The position numbers and the translations under genes were made by a program. Under the pieces are notes generated by a model. That model was given only the letters and a program-made list of their open reading frames with translations. It had not been told where the DNA came from and did not search any database. Below, piece after piece: positions 8,478 through 16,844 of a stretch of DNA of 38,330 nt; positions within the stretch are counted from its first letter, which is position 1, and each line of letters begins with the position of its first letter. The DNA comes from Candidatus Omnitrophota bacterium. Its GTDB lineage: Bacteria; Omnitrophota; Gorgyraeia; Gygaellales; Profunditerraquicolaceae. The stretch covers positions 1 to 38,330 of the forward strand of contig JACROS010000011.1 of assembly GCA_016214325.1 (NCBI GenBank). Reading direction: 5' to 3'.

Positions 8478-8556
8478 GTAATTCGTAAAACGTAATCCGT
8501 AAACCGTAATTAATGGTTTAAAATTACAATTTACCATTTACGGATTACCAATTACG
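8478..8556. repeat. Heptad-repeat dyad between the two pstB genes
   Basis: GTAATTC GTAAAAC GTAATCC GTAAACC GTAATTA, then AAATTAC AATTTAC CATTTAC GGATTAC CAATTAC; includes perfect 12-bp inverted repeat GTAATCCGTAAA/TTTACGGATTAC. Confidence 0.85.
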
Positions 8557-8567
8557 TATTTAATCAA

Positions 8568-9314
8568 TTATCCAAATTTACCACTGATGTAATCATCTGT
8601 GCGCTGGTCACCTGGAGCAGTAAAAATTTTATCAGTCTGATCAACCTCAATCAACTCACCGTTAAGGAAAAAAGCCGTCCTGTCTCCAACGCGGGCAGCC
8701 TGCTTTACATTATTTGTAACCAACACTATGGTATAGCGTTGTTTTAACTTTAACATTGCCTCTTCTACTTTTGCGGTTGAGATCGGATCAAGGCCAGAAC
8801 AAGGTTCATCAAACAGAATCACCTCTGGCTCAACTGCAAGTGTTCTAGCAATACAAAGCCTTTGCTGCTGGCCTCCAGAAAGTTTAAATGCAGAAATATC
8901 CAAACGGTCTTTTACCTCATCCCAAAGATAAGCTTGTTTTAAACAGCTCTCTACAATTTCTTTAAGCTTATTTTTATTTATTACCCCCTGCATCCTTGGA
9001 CCATAAGCCACATTATCAAAAATTGATAAAGGCAGCGGCAAAGGAAGCGCAAAAACCATACCCACCCTACGGCGCAATTCTTCAACATCAATCTTATTAA
9101 TACTTACGGAATCAAGATTCAGGTCTCCTGCCATACGGAAATTTAACTGCAATTCATTTAACCTGTTGAGCATACGAATAAAAGTGGTTTTGCCGCTATT
9201 TGACGGCCCAATCACACTTAAAATTTCATTCGCCTGCACCTCAAGATTAACTTCTCTTAAAGAGTGTACCCCCCCAAACCAAACATTAAGATTAACTATT
9301 CTAAATTTACTCAT
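8568..9314 (-). CDS. pstB: Phosphate ABC transporter ATPase PstB, copy 2 (degenerate Walker A surroundings, Q-loop and H-loop)
   Basis: Walker A GPSNSGKTT, Q-loop VFALPLPLPLSIFDNV, signature LSGGQQQR, Walker B VILFDEPCSGLDP, H-loop VTNNV. Confidence 0.92.
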   Translation of the reverse strand: MSKFRIVNLNVWFGGVHSLREVNLEVQANEILSVIGPSNSGKTTFIRMLNRLNELQLNFRMAGDLNLDSVSINKIDVEELRRRVGMVFALPLPLPLSIFDNVAYGPRMQGVINKNKLKEIVESCLKQAYLWDEVKDRLDISAFKLSGGQQQRLCIARTLAVEPEVILFDEPCSGLDPISTAKVEEAMLKLKQRYTIVLVTNNVKQAARVGDRTAFFLNGELIEVDQTDKIFTAPGDQRTDDYISGKFG

Positions 9315-9366
9315 TTCTCAATCCAAAATAAATTCGCTGATTTTGTAAATAAATATCACTTTTACT

Positions 9367-9535
9367 TGTAGCGGGTGACGAGGCTTGATTTGAGCAGCAC
9401 GTTGAAAATTTGAGCGGGCACGGATGCCCCTCTATAACCTGCCTGGCAGAGCGAAAATTTTCACCGAGCGCAGCCACGCCACGCCGGGGCGTGGCAAGCG
9501 GTGCTGCGAAAATAAGCCTCGGAACCCGCTGCCTC
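9367..9535. repeat. GC-rich multi-hairpin intergenic element with terminal inverted repeats
   Basis: Outer arms AGCGGGTgaCGAGGCTT / AAGCCTCGgaACCCGCT (15/17 pairing), second pair AGCAGCAC/GTGCTGC, internal hairpins GGGCA-cgga-TGCCC and GCCACGCC-n7-GGCGTGGC; local GC far above flanks. Edge coordinates approximate. Confidence 0.7.
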
Positions 9536-9563
9536 AAAATCGCCATAAACAAATTATAAAGCG

Positions 9564-10251
9564 AATTAATCCCCATCACCATTTCTTCATCTTCCTAAAC
9601 TTATATCTTATAATCACCGCCACCAAATTTACTGACAGCACCATAAATAACAAAACCAAAGCTGTGCCATAACGAATTTTCTCGTCTACATTCGGCACGC
9701 ACTATATTACGAATCGTCTGCCACTTACTTGCCCCTAAAGACAGGCTGACTTCACGAAATGACTGGGGCACACTTTCAAGCGCTTCCACAGAAGACGTAA
9801 TAATAATCGGCAAAATCATCAGGCCCAAGGTCAATGACCCAGAAAGAATAGATGCCCCAAATTTAAAGAAAACCACAAATAGCGCCAAGCCAAACAAGCC
9901 ATAAACCACCGAGGGAACCCCGGCCAAATTTACAATTGAAAGTTTAATTAAGCGAGTAAGAAAATTATCTCTGGCATATTCACTCAAATAAACCGCTGCC
10001 AACAAACCAATAGGAAGAGCAAAAGAAATCGCGCCTAAAACCAAATAAACTGTCCCAACAATTGCCGGGAAAATTCCTCCGGCGCGCATTCCCTGCCTGG
10101 GCATATCTGTTAAAAACTGCCAATTAATCGCAGGAAGGCCCTTTTGAATTATAATTATAACAATCAGGCCAACCGGCACTATGATTAAAAGCGTAGCCAG
10201 CAGTAAAAAGAAAAAAGCAATTTTCTGGGTGCGTTGAGAATTTTTCTTCAT
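9564..10251 (-). pseudogene. pstA: Phosphate ABC permease PstA with internal deletion and frameshift
   Basis: Normal PstA to ...SLGASKWQTIRNIV; C-terminus continues in another frame as VPNVDEKIRYGTALVLLFMVLSVNLVAVIIRYKFRKMKKW*. The intervening roughly 55-65 aa are absent. Confidence 0.85.
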
Positions 10252-11135
10252 TTTCTCTTATGTAAAAATAAATCCGCAGTTACATTAATTGCAAAGCTAA
10301 TCACAAACAAAACAATTCCAATAGCAAATAAAGCAAAGTAATGTTCGCTTCCTACTACAACTTCACCCATTTCAGCAGCAATTGTTGCAGTTAATGTACG
10401 CACCGGCTGTAAAATAGTATTTGGGATAACCGCAGAATTACCAGTAATCATCATCACCGCCATTGTCTCGCCAATTACTCTTCCAATTCCAAGCATCACT
10501 GCCGCTACAATTCCCGAAGAAGCCGCAGGTAAAAGTACCCGATAAATTGTCTGCCAGTGTGTTGCTCCTAAAGCAAGCGCTCCTTCTTTATAATTCTTAG
10601 GCACAGAATAAAGTGCATCCTCTGCAATAGAAACAATTGTAGGCATAGCCATAAATGCAAGCATAATTGATCCGGATAAAGCAGTCAGCCCCGTCGGGAG
10701 GTGAAAAACGCTTTTCACCCACGGCACTAAAGTCACCATCCCGATAAAACCTAAAACCACGCTGGGAATTGCTGCTAATAATTCAATACCTGATTTCAAT
10801 ATTTCTTTTACTTTTTGGGGAGCAACTTCAGCAATATACACAGCACAAGCAATGCCAATTGGAACAGAAATAATCGCAGCTCCTAAAGTAACCAAAAGCG
10901 AACCGAGAATTAAAGGCAGGATTCCTAACTGCGGAGGTTCAGAAATAGGATACCAGCTTTTACCAAACAAAAACTTAAAAGGAGAAACACTCTTAAAAAC
11001 AGAGATGCCTTCTTTAGCCAGGAAAATAAATATGAGTATAACAAAGAAAATAGAAGCTAATCCACAAATCAGAATTAGCTTCTCTACAATAAATTCTTTA
11101 ACCTTTCTCATATTTAACTGCATCAACTGCCTCAT
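10248..11135 (-). CDS. pstC: Phosphate ABC permease PstC
   Basis: 295 aa; PSVVLGFIGMVTLVPWV, LALGATHWQTIYRVLLPAASSGIVAAVMLGIGRVIGETMAVMMITGN. Confidence 0.95.
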   Translation of the reverse strand: MRQLMQLNMRKVKEFIVEKLILICGLASIFFVILIFIFLAKEGISVFKSVSPFKFLFGKSWYPISEPPQLGILPLILGSLLVTLGAAIISVPIGIACAVYIAEVAPQKVKEILKSGIELLAAIPSVVLGFIGMVTLVPWVKSVFHLPTGLTALSGSIMLAFMAMPTIVSIAEDALYSVPKNYKEGALALGATHWQTIYRVLLPAASSGIVAAVMLGIGRVIGETMAVMMITGNSAVIPNTILQPVRTLTATIAAEMGEVVVGSEHYFALFAIGIVLFVISFAINVTADLFLHKRK

Positions 11136-11148
11136 TTCCAGAATACTG

Positions 11149-12000
11149 TCATTTCACTGGTACAAAATCAGTCTTTAAAACAATTTCCTGGCCTTCTTTA
11201 GAAAGGCAAAAATCCATAAATTTCTTAATCTGACCCTGCGGCTCTCCATTAGTATAGAAAAATAATGGACGAGAAATTGGATACTTGCCATTAATCACGT
11301 TTTCAGCAACTGGAAAGATAAACTCCGACTTTACATCCTTTGCCACTGCAATGGCTTTTTGCTTAGGTGAAATATAACCCATTCCATAATAACCAATTGC
11401 GCCGGAATTTTGGGTAATCTCATCAGCAATTGCCTGCGAAGAAGAAAGCATCAGCGCTCCTGGAGCAAACTCTTCTTTTGAATTTGGGTCGTTCTTTCTT
11501 AAAACATGCTCTTTAAAATACACATGTGTACCGGAATTTACTTCCCGCGACAAAACTACAATCTTAAGGTCCTCTCCTCCTACTTGCTTCCAATTTGTAA
11601 TCTTACCAGAGAAAACCTGCCCTAATTGATCAATAGTTAATTTACCCACTGGATTTTTTGGATTTACTACAACAGCCAAACCATCCAAAGCTACTTTTAT
11701 CTCAAAAGGCTTAACCCCTTTAGCCTCGGCCAAACCAATCTCTTTTTCTTTAACATTACGAGAGCTCATAGCAATACTGCAGGTGCCGCTGATTAAACTG
11801 GAAATTCCTGTCCCTGAACCTCCGCCGGTAACAGCAACAAATTCTCCGGGGATAATTTCCATATATTTTTCCGCCCATGCCTGAGCTAAATTAACCATTG
11901 TGTCCGAACCTTTAACCTGAATACAATTCTTTGCAGAAGCTGCAAACGCTGAATTACATAAAATCAAGTTCATCAACAAAACCAAAATTATCCTAAACAT
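11149..12000 (-). CDS. pstS: Phosphate-binding protein PstS
   Basis: Signal peptide, IQVKGSDTMVNLAQAWAEKY, VTGGGSGTGISSLISGTCSIAMSSRNVK, SREVNSGTHVYFKEHVL. Confidence 0.95.
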   Translation of the reverse strand: MFRIILVLLMNLILCNSAFAASAKNCIQVKGSDTMVNLAQAWAEKYMEIIPGEFVAVTGGGSGTGISSLISGTCSIAMSSRNVKEKEIGLAEAKGVKPFEIKVALDGLAVVVNPKNPVGKLTIDQLGQVFSGKITNWKQVGGEDLKIVVLSREVNSGTHVYFKEHVLRKNDPNSKEEFAPGALMLSSSQAIADEITQNSGAIGYYGMGYISPKQKAIAVAKDVKSEFIFPVAENVINGKYPISRPLFFYTNGEPQGQIKKFMDFCLSKEGQEIVLKTDFVPVK

Positions 12001-12036
12001 ATCTTCCTCCTTTTTCTGTTTTAATATTATTACTTA

Positions 12037-12080
12037 TTAGTTAAACCCATGTTAAGCCTATGTAAAATCTATGTAAAATT
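12037..12080 (-). promoter_or_regulatory. Pho box array upstream of pstS (four 11-bp direct repeats)
   Basis: Plus strand TTAGTTAAACC|CATGTTAAGCC|TATGTAAAATC|TATGTAAAATT; minus reading AATTTTACATA GATTTTACATA GGCTTAACATG GGTTTAACTAA; AT-rich -10-like TAATAT follows. Confidence 0.75.
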
Positions 12081-13365
12081 AAAATTTCACGTTCCAATCA
12101 ACCTGCACCACCTGATAAGGCCTTGAGTTAGGATAACCGAAATTACCCTTCATGTATTCATTGTAGTAATAGTCCAAACCCAACCAGGTATTTTTACCTA
12201 AACCAAAATCAAGACCTGCTTCGTAACCTTTAATTCCTGTTTTTCCACCATAACGGTCAGAATCCGGAAGGATATCCAAAATTGAGTCTTTTCCAAGTTT
12301 GCAGTAATTAAACTTAAACTGCCAGTCTTTCCATTTCTCTACTTTCTGTGCTCCTGCCTTAAAGCCAAGCATCCAACCAGTATCATCACCCGGAACATCT
12401 TTTACAACATTTGCAACATACTCGCCAAAAAGTGCAAAATAAGGCAGATTAAATCCAATTGCCTTAAGCGGTTCATTTATTGAAATTTCAAAAGCAGGAG
12501 TAAAATTTTTATAATTATATTTTAACCCGCCGTTAACCGTGCTATTTGTTCCTGAGCTGGCAGTTAAGGATTTACCAACTAAACCTGTAAAATTATAAAA
12601 TGAAGCAGCAATCTTTGCCGAAACCGCGTCAGTTAATTGCTGTTTTAACCCACCTTGCAATACATACATCGTCGGGTCTGCCTCATCACCGGCTGCTTCT
12701 CCAATTAAAAATACACCCAAATTAGAAAATAACTCAGTTTTAGAACCCAGCTTAGCGCTCAATGCTGCTACCCCGCCCTCCGGAGTAATATCAGTATCCC
12801 AAATCAAATCTCCCGGTTCCCAAAGAGGATTTTGCATTTTACCTCCGGTAAAACTCACCCATTTCCAAGGAGAATAAGTGGCATAAGCATAATCAAGAAC
12901 AATGCTCTTTTTTGTAGAACTTGAGCCTAATGTAATATTGGTTGAACGAGGATCAGTAGTTAAACCTGTGGCGATGCCAACACCTGCTTTTATTTTATCA
13001 TTTACCTTCCCCTCTAACCCGAGCCTCGCACGAATACGTGCCCTATCCTGCCCGTCACGAGGAGACTGATTATTCCCAGCCAATTCCTTCGCCTGATCAT
13101 GTTGATACCTTAACCTGAAATCACCTTTTAGTTTTATTGTCTGCACCCAACTTGGCAAAGAAATACTTTTACCCTGAGCAATTTCCTTTTTTACTTGCTC
13201 CTGTGTTTCAGTTTTAATTGATTGTGCCTCCCCAGGAGTAAGCACGCCTTTTTCCACAAGCTTTCCCAAAAGAATATCAATCTCGCCGGCATCAGCGTTA
13301 CCCGCACCAATGACATTTATCATCATTAAAAAAGCCAAAAACAAACATACTTTAAGTTGTTTCAT
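12079..13365 (-). CDS. Outer-membrane porin, phosphate-porin-like by context
   Basis: 428 aa; signal peptide, N-terminal coiled coil, WVQTIKLKGDFRLRYQHD, RARIRARLGLEGKVNDKIKAGVGIATG, barrel ending VDWNVKF; adjacent to pstS. Confidence 0.75.
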   Translation of the reverse strand: MKQLKVCLFLAFLMMINVIGAGNADAGEIDILLGKLVEKGVLTPGEAQSIKTETQEQVKKEIAQGKSISLPSWVQTIKLKGDFRLRYQHDQAKELAGNNQSPRDGQDRARIRARLGLEGKVNDKIKAGVGIATGLTTDPRSTNITLGSSSTKKSIVLDYAYATYSPWKWVSFTGGKMQNPLWEPGDLIWDTDITPEGGVAALSAKLGSKTELFSNLGVFLIGEAAGDEADPTMYVLQGGLKQQLTDAVSAKIAASFYNFTGLVGKSLTASSGTNSTVNGGLKYNYKNFTPAFEISINEPLKAIGFNLPYFALFGEYVANVVKDVPGDDTGWMLGFKAGAQKVEKWKDWQFKFNYCKLGKDSILDILPDSDRYGGKTGIKGYEAGLDFGLGKNTWLGLDYYYNEYMKGNFGYPNSRPYQVVQVDWNVKF

Positions 13366-13380
13366 ATATTATTTCTCCTT

Positions 13381-13566
13381 TTAATTAACTCCGCAATACT
13401 TTCTGATTTGACGCAGATTATTTTCCAGTTCCTTAAGTGAACCTTGTGTATAACTGCACTCAAACTTCTCAGTTTCCATGTCGTTTAAAATGTTACGCAA
13501 CCTATTTAGCTGCAGCCTTAAGTGGCTGGCAACAAAATCTCTGCTAATTTCTGACATATTATTCAT
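13381..13566 (-). CDS. Small hypothetical protein, 61 aa
   Basis: RBS-like AGGAGG upstream; helical and charged; first gene of the porin-pst block. Confidence 0.5.
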   Translation of the reverse strand: MNNMSEISRDFVASHLRLQLNRLRNILNDMETEKFECSYTQGSLKELENNLRQIRKYCGVN

Positions 13567-13670
13567 TATCTAAACACCTCCTTTCTTAAATATTCTGCCG
13601 ATGATTACTTTTGAAATGCTCTTCATCATGGCTAAAGTATAAAATATGAGGATTAAAACTATTTGAAGAT

Positions 13671-13692
13671 AATGTAAAATGTAGGTAAATTA
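13671..13692 (-). promoter_or_regulatory. Candidate second Pho box (two 11-bp units)
   Basis: AATGTAAAATG|TAGGTAAATTA in plus strand, matching the 12059-12080 units; -10-like TATACT (minus) at 13636-13641. Confidence 0.5.
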
Positions 13693-13777
13693 AGAAAGGA
13701 TATTTTAGGCATACCGCAGGCATGCCTAATTCACATCAAAAATATTAGGAAATATTGTAGGAAATTGACAAAAACAG

Positions 13778-14260
13778 TTACTCGCGGCTGATACTAAGGA
13801 TTTTGTAACGAAGTTTTCCTGCTGGAACACTTATTTCTGTAACATCATTTATCTTGCGGTTTAAAAGCCCTGCTCCCACAGGAGAGGTGATAGAAATTTT
13901 ATTTTGCTCATAATCAGATTCATCTTCAGAAACCAAAGTATACTCAAGCTCTTCTTCTGTATCTAAATCTTTTAATTTTACAGTAGCTCCGATTAAAACT
14001 TCATCATTAGACATGCCGACATCTTCAATAATATGGGCACCTGCTAATTTTGACTCAAGCTGATTGATCTTTGCTTCATTATGCGCCTGAGCTTCTTTTG
14101 CGGCATCAAATTCAGAATTCTCCGAAATATCTCCATGGGCGCGCGCCTCAGCAATTGCCTTAGATATTTCTTTTCTTTTTGTTTTCTTTAAATAATCCAA
14201 CTCCTCCATCAACTTCTGATAGCCATTTTTGGTCAAATATGTGCCACTCATAATAATCAA
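13778..14260 (-). CDS. greA: Transcription elongation factor GreA
   Basis: YLTKNGYQKLMEELDYLKKTKRKEISKAIAEARAHGDISENSEFDAAKEAQ. Confidence 0.96.
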   Translation of the reverse strand: MIIMSGTYLTKNGYQKLMEELDYLKKTKRKEISKAIAEARAHGDISENSEFDAAKEAQAHNEAKINQLESKLAGAHIIEDVGMSNDEVLIGATVKLKDLDTEEELEYTLVSEDESDYEQNKISITSPVGAGLLNRKINDVTEISVPAGKLRYKILSISRE

Positions 14261-15471
14261 CTCTCCTTGTTTGTTTTAGAAAGAATAAACCAAAATTTTG
14301 ATCCTGCGCCTTCAAGGCTCTCAACTCCGACACTGCCTCCGTGCGCCTCTATAATATGTTTTACAATTGAAAGCCCCAAGCCAGTGCCGCCTAACTCACG
14401 CGAACGCGCCTTGTCAACACGGTAAAAACGCTCAAAGATCCTTTCCAAATCCTTTTCCGGAATACCTAATCCAGTATCTTCCACAACTATTTTTATAAAA
14501 CCATCCAGGTCTTGATGATAAATCTTGACTGTTCCGCCGGCACGATTAAATTTTATAGCATTATCCACTAGATTAACCAAAACCTGCCCTAATTTAACAG
14601 AATCCGCATTAACAAATAATTCTTTGGGCAGCTGATTATGAACATTAACACCTTTTATCTTTACCTGTGAATTAAACCCTTCCAATACTTTATCAAGCAG
14701 GGCAGGTATATTTGTCTTTACAAGATTAAGCGCCAAAGCCTTAGACTCAAGATATGCCAAGCTTAAAAGATCATTAATCAAAACATCAAGCCGAATTGTA
14801 TGCTCATGAATAATTTCTAAAAAATGCCGGCTATTCTCTTTATCATCCAGCGCACCCTCAAGAAGGGTTTCCACAAAGCCCTTTATTGAAGTAAGCGGGG
14901 TTTTTAGTTCATGCGAAACATTTGCCACAAAATCGCGGCGCATTGCTTCAAGCTTTCTAATTTCTGTAATATCGTGTATAACAATCAAACAACCGCTTAT
15001 AAAGCTCTCTCCAATAATAATCGCTGAAGCATTAATACGGAATATCCTTTGCACCGGCCAAACCAAGGACAATTCCTGAGAAATAAAATCACCATTTATT
15101 AATACTTTACTTGCAATCTCAGCAATATCATTATTCCGAATCACCTCAAGTAAATACCTGCCCAAAACTTCAGACTTCTTAATCCCAAATATATTTTCAG
15201 TTGCCGGATTTATAGAAATAATCTTTGTATCTTTATCTATTGCCAAAACACCCTCAACCATATTATCTAAAATGGCAACAGACTTTCTATTTTCTTGCTC
15301 AAGAAAGGCTACTTTACTTGCAAATGCTGCGATAAGATTATTTACGGATAAAACAAGCGGCGAAAGATTAGCTCCTGAGGAAAGTTCAACTTTTTCATTA
15401 AGACCACCCTGAGAAATACTATTTAAGCTGTCAATAAGAGAATTTATTTGTTTGTTTGTCGCAAAAATCAT
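14257..15471 (-). CDS. phoR: PAS-HisKA-HATPase sensor kinase, PhoR-like, lacking transmembrane segments
   Basis: FVANVSHELKTPLTSIKGFVETL, NLVDNAIKFN, DTGLGIPEKDLERIFERFYRVDKARSRELGGTGLGLSIVKHI; adjacent to phoB. Confidence 0.9.
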   Translation of the reverse strand: MIFATNKQINSLIDSLNSISQGGLNEKVELSSGANLSPLVLSVNNLIAAFASKVAFLEQENRKSVAILDNMVEGVLAIDKDTKIISINPATENIFGIKKSEVLGRYLLEVIRNNDIAEIASKVLINGDFISQELSLVWPVQRIFRINASAIIIGESFISGCLIVIHDITEIRKLEAMRRDFVANVSHELKTPLTSIKGFVETLLEGALDDKENSRHFLEIIHEHTIRLDVLINDLLSLAYLESKALALNLVKTNIPALLDKVLEGFNSQVKIKGVNVHNQLPKELFVNADSVKLGQVLVNLVDNAIKFNRAGGTVKIYHQDLDGFIKIVVEDTGLGIPEKDLERIFERFYRVDKARSRELGGTGLGLSIVKHIIEAHGGSVGVESLEGAGSKFWFILSKTNKES

Positions 15472-15477
15472 AGCTTA

Positions 15478-16173
15478 TTAAACTCCATCAAAATCAAAAC
15501 GATAACCATAGTTTTTAACTGTAACGATGCGTTTTGCCTGATTCTTTAGCTTTTTGCGCAAAGACATAATATGCACGTCTACAGTGCGTGTTTGGATTTC
15601 CATGGCATGATCGTAGCCCCAGATAGAATCCAAAAGGAAGTCTCGCGACAACACCCTTCCTTTTGCCTTAATTAAAGTAGTTAAGAGTTCAAATTCTTTT
15701 GAAGAAAGAACAATTTGTTTTCCCCCCACAAAAACCTGAATCTTGGGAAAATCAATAGCAATACTGCCTATCTTCATGACCTCAGCAGGCCTTTCGCTTT
15801 CTTTGCTCCGGCGCAATACCACCTTTACCCGGGCAATTAGCTCACGAATACTAAATGGCTTAGTAATATAATCATCAGCCCCCAGCTCAAGGCCAATAAC
15901 CTTATCTGTCTCCTGTGATTTTGCCGTAAGCATAATCACAGGAATACCGGCGGTCTTTTCCTCTTTCTTGAGCTGCTTACACACCTCAAGGCCATCAATC
16001 TCTGGAAGCATCAAATCTAAAAGAATTAAATCTGGATGCTCCCTCTTAACCAAAACCAAAGCATCTTCGCCATCATAAGCAAAAGCAGTCCGATATCCTT
16101 CCTTTTTTAAATTATAATCCAGCATCTTAACTATATCTTTTTCATCATCTACAATCAGAATTTTCTCTTTCAT
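15478..16173 (-). CDS. phoB: OmpR/PhoB-type response regulator
   Basis: ILIVDDEKDIVKML, DLILLDLMLPEIDGLEVC, winged-helix C-terminus TRTVDVHIMSLRKKLKNQAKRIVTVKNYGYRF. Confidence 0.94.
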   Translation of the reverse strand: MKEKILIVDDEKDIVKMLDYNLKKEGYRTAFAYDGEDALVLVKREHPDLILLDLMLPEIDGLEVCKQLKKEEKTAGIPVIMLTAKSQETDKVIGLELGADDYITKPFSIRELIARVKVVLRRSKESERPAEVMKIGSIAIDFPKIQVFVGGKQIVLSSKEFELLTTLIKAKGRVLSRDFLLDSIWGYDHAMEIQTRTVDVHIMSLRKKLKNQAKRIVTVKNYGYRFDFDGV

Positions 16174-16844
16174 TTTTCCTTACCCTTGCAGGCATTAACA
16201 CATACCCCGCAAATATACTGGTCCACTAAACGCTGTTTCTGGAAATCCTTTAACTTCTCAAAGCAAACCAAATGATCAAATTCTGCCGGATTATTCTTAA
16301 TTGCACCAGCCGGGCATATCTTAACACAACAAAAACAATCCCCACAACTATTCTTTACCGGCTTATCCACCTTAAGCGGGAAATTAGTTAGAATTGTAAC
16401 CAAACGTAGCTGGCTGCCAAATTTATTATTTACTAATAAATTATTTCTCCCCAGCCATCCAAGCCCAGCTAACTCTCCAATTTTCTTATGCGAAAGATGC
16501 CCAGTTTGTTTTTGCCAATCAAGTATTTGCGAAGCTGGAATAGGAAGAGCTTTAAAACCTTTACTTTGAATATAATTAACCAACCGCAATGAAATCTGAT
16601 CAAGAGCATTATTTACTTGACGGTAATGATGAAAATATAACCTCGTCGGAGAATCAGAAATCTCCTCAAGCACCGCTTTAGAGAGCCTAATCCCCAAGCT
16701 AATAGCATAATTCATGCCGTCTATTACTTCCTGCTTTAGGGCAAATTCGCCATGAATTTTACTAATATCTGCCACGCCAAATAAATCCACCCCTAAACCA
16801 AGGCAGAATTTTTTTACTAATAAATAATTTTTATTTTTATCCAT
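16170..16844 (-). CDS. QueG-like 4Fe-4S protein (short)
   Basis: 224 aa; GLGWLGRNNLLVNNKFGSQLRLVTILTNFPL, CGDCFCCVKICPAGAIKNN, CGVCVNAC; shorter than canonical epoxyqueuosine reductase. Confidence 0.75.
   Translation of the reverse strand: MDKNKNYLLVKKFCLGLGVDLFGVADISKIHGEFALKQEVIDGMNYAISLGIRLSKAVLEEISDSPTRLYFHHYRQVNNALDQISLRLVNYIQSKGFKALPIPASQILDWQKQTGHLSHKKIGELAGLGWLGRNNLLVNNKFGSQLRLVTILTNFPLKVDKPVKNSCGDCFCCVKICPAGAIKNNPAEFDHLVCFEKLKDFQKQRLVDQYICGVCVNACKGKEK

Noticed and set aside
8478-8556. Heptad repeat as a CRISPR array
   Set aside because: Units are 7 nt with no spacers and reverse orientation half way; no cas genes nearby.
9307-9582. 91-aa ORF between pstA and pstB as a real gene
   Set aside because: It overlaps the true out-of-frame pstA C-terminus and the hairpin-rich element; more likely an incidental frame through a structured repeat.
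13705-13729. TTAGGCAT/ATGCCTAA hairpin after greA as an intrinsic terminator
   Set aside because: Stem is real (8 bp) but no U-tract follows on the transcribed strand; not called as a terminator.
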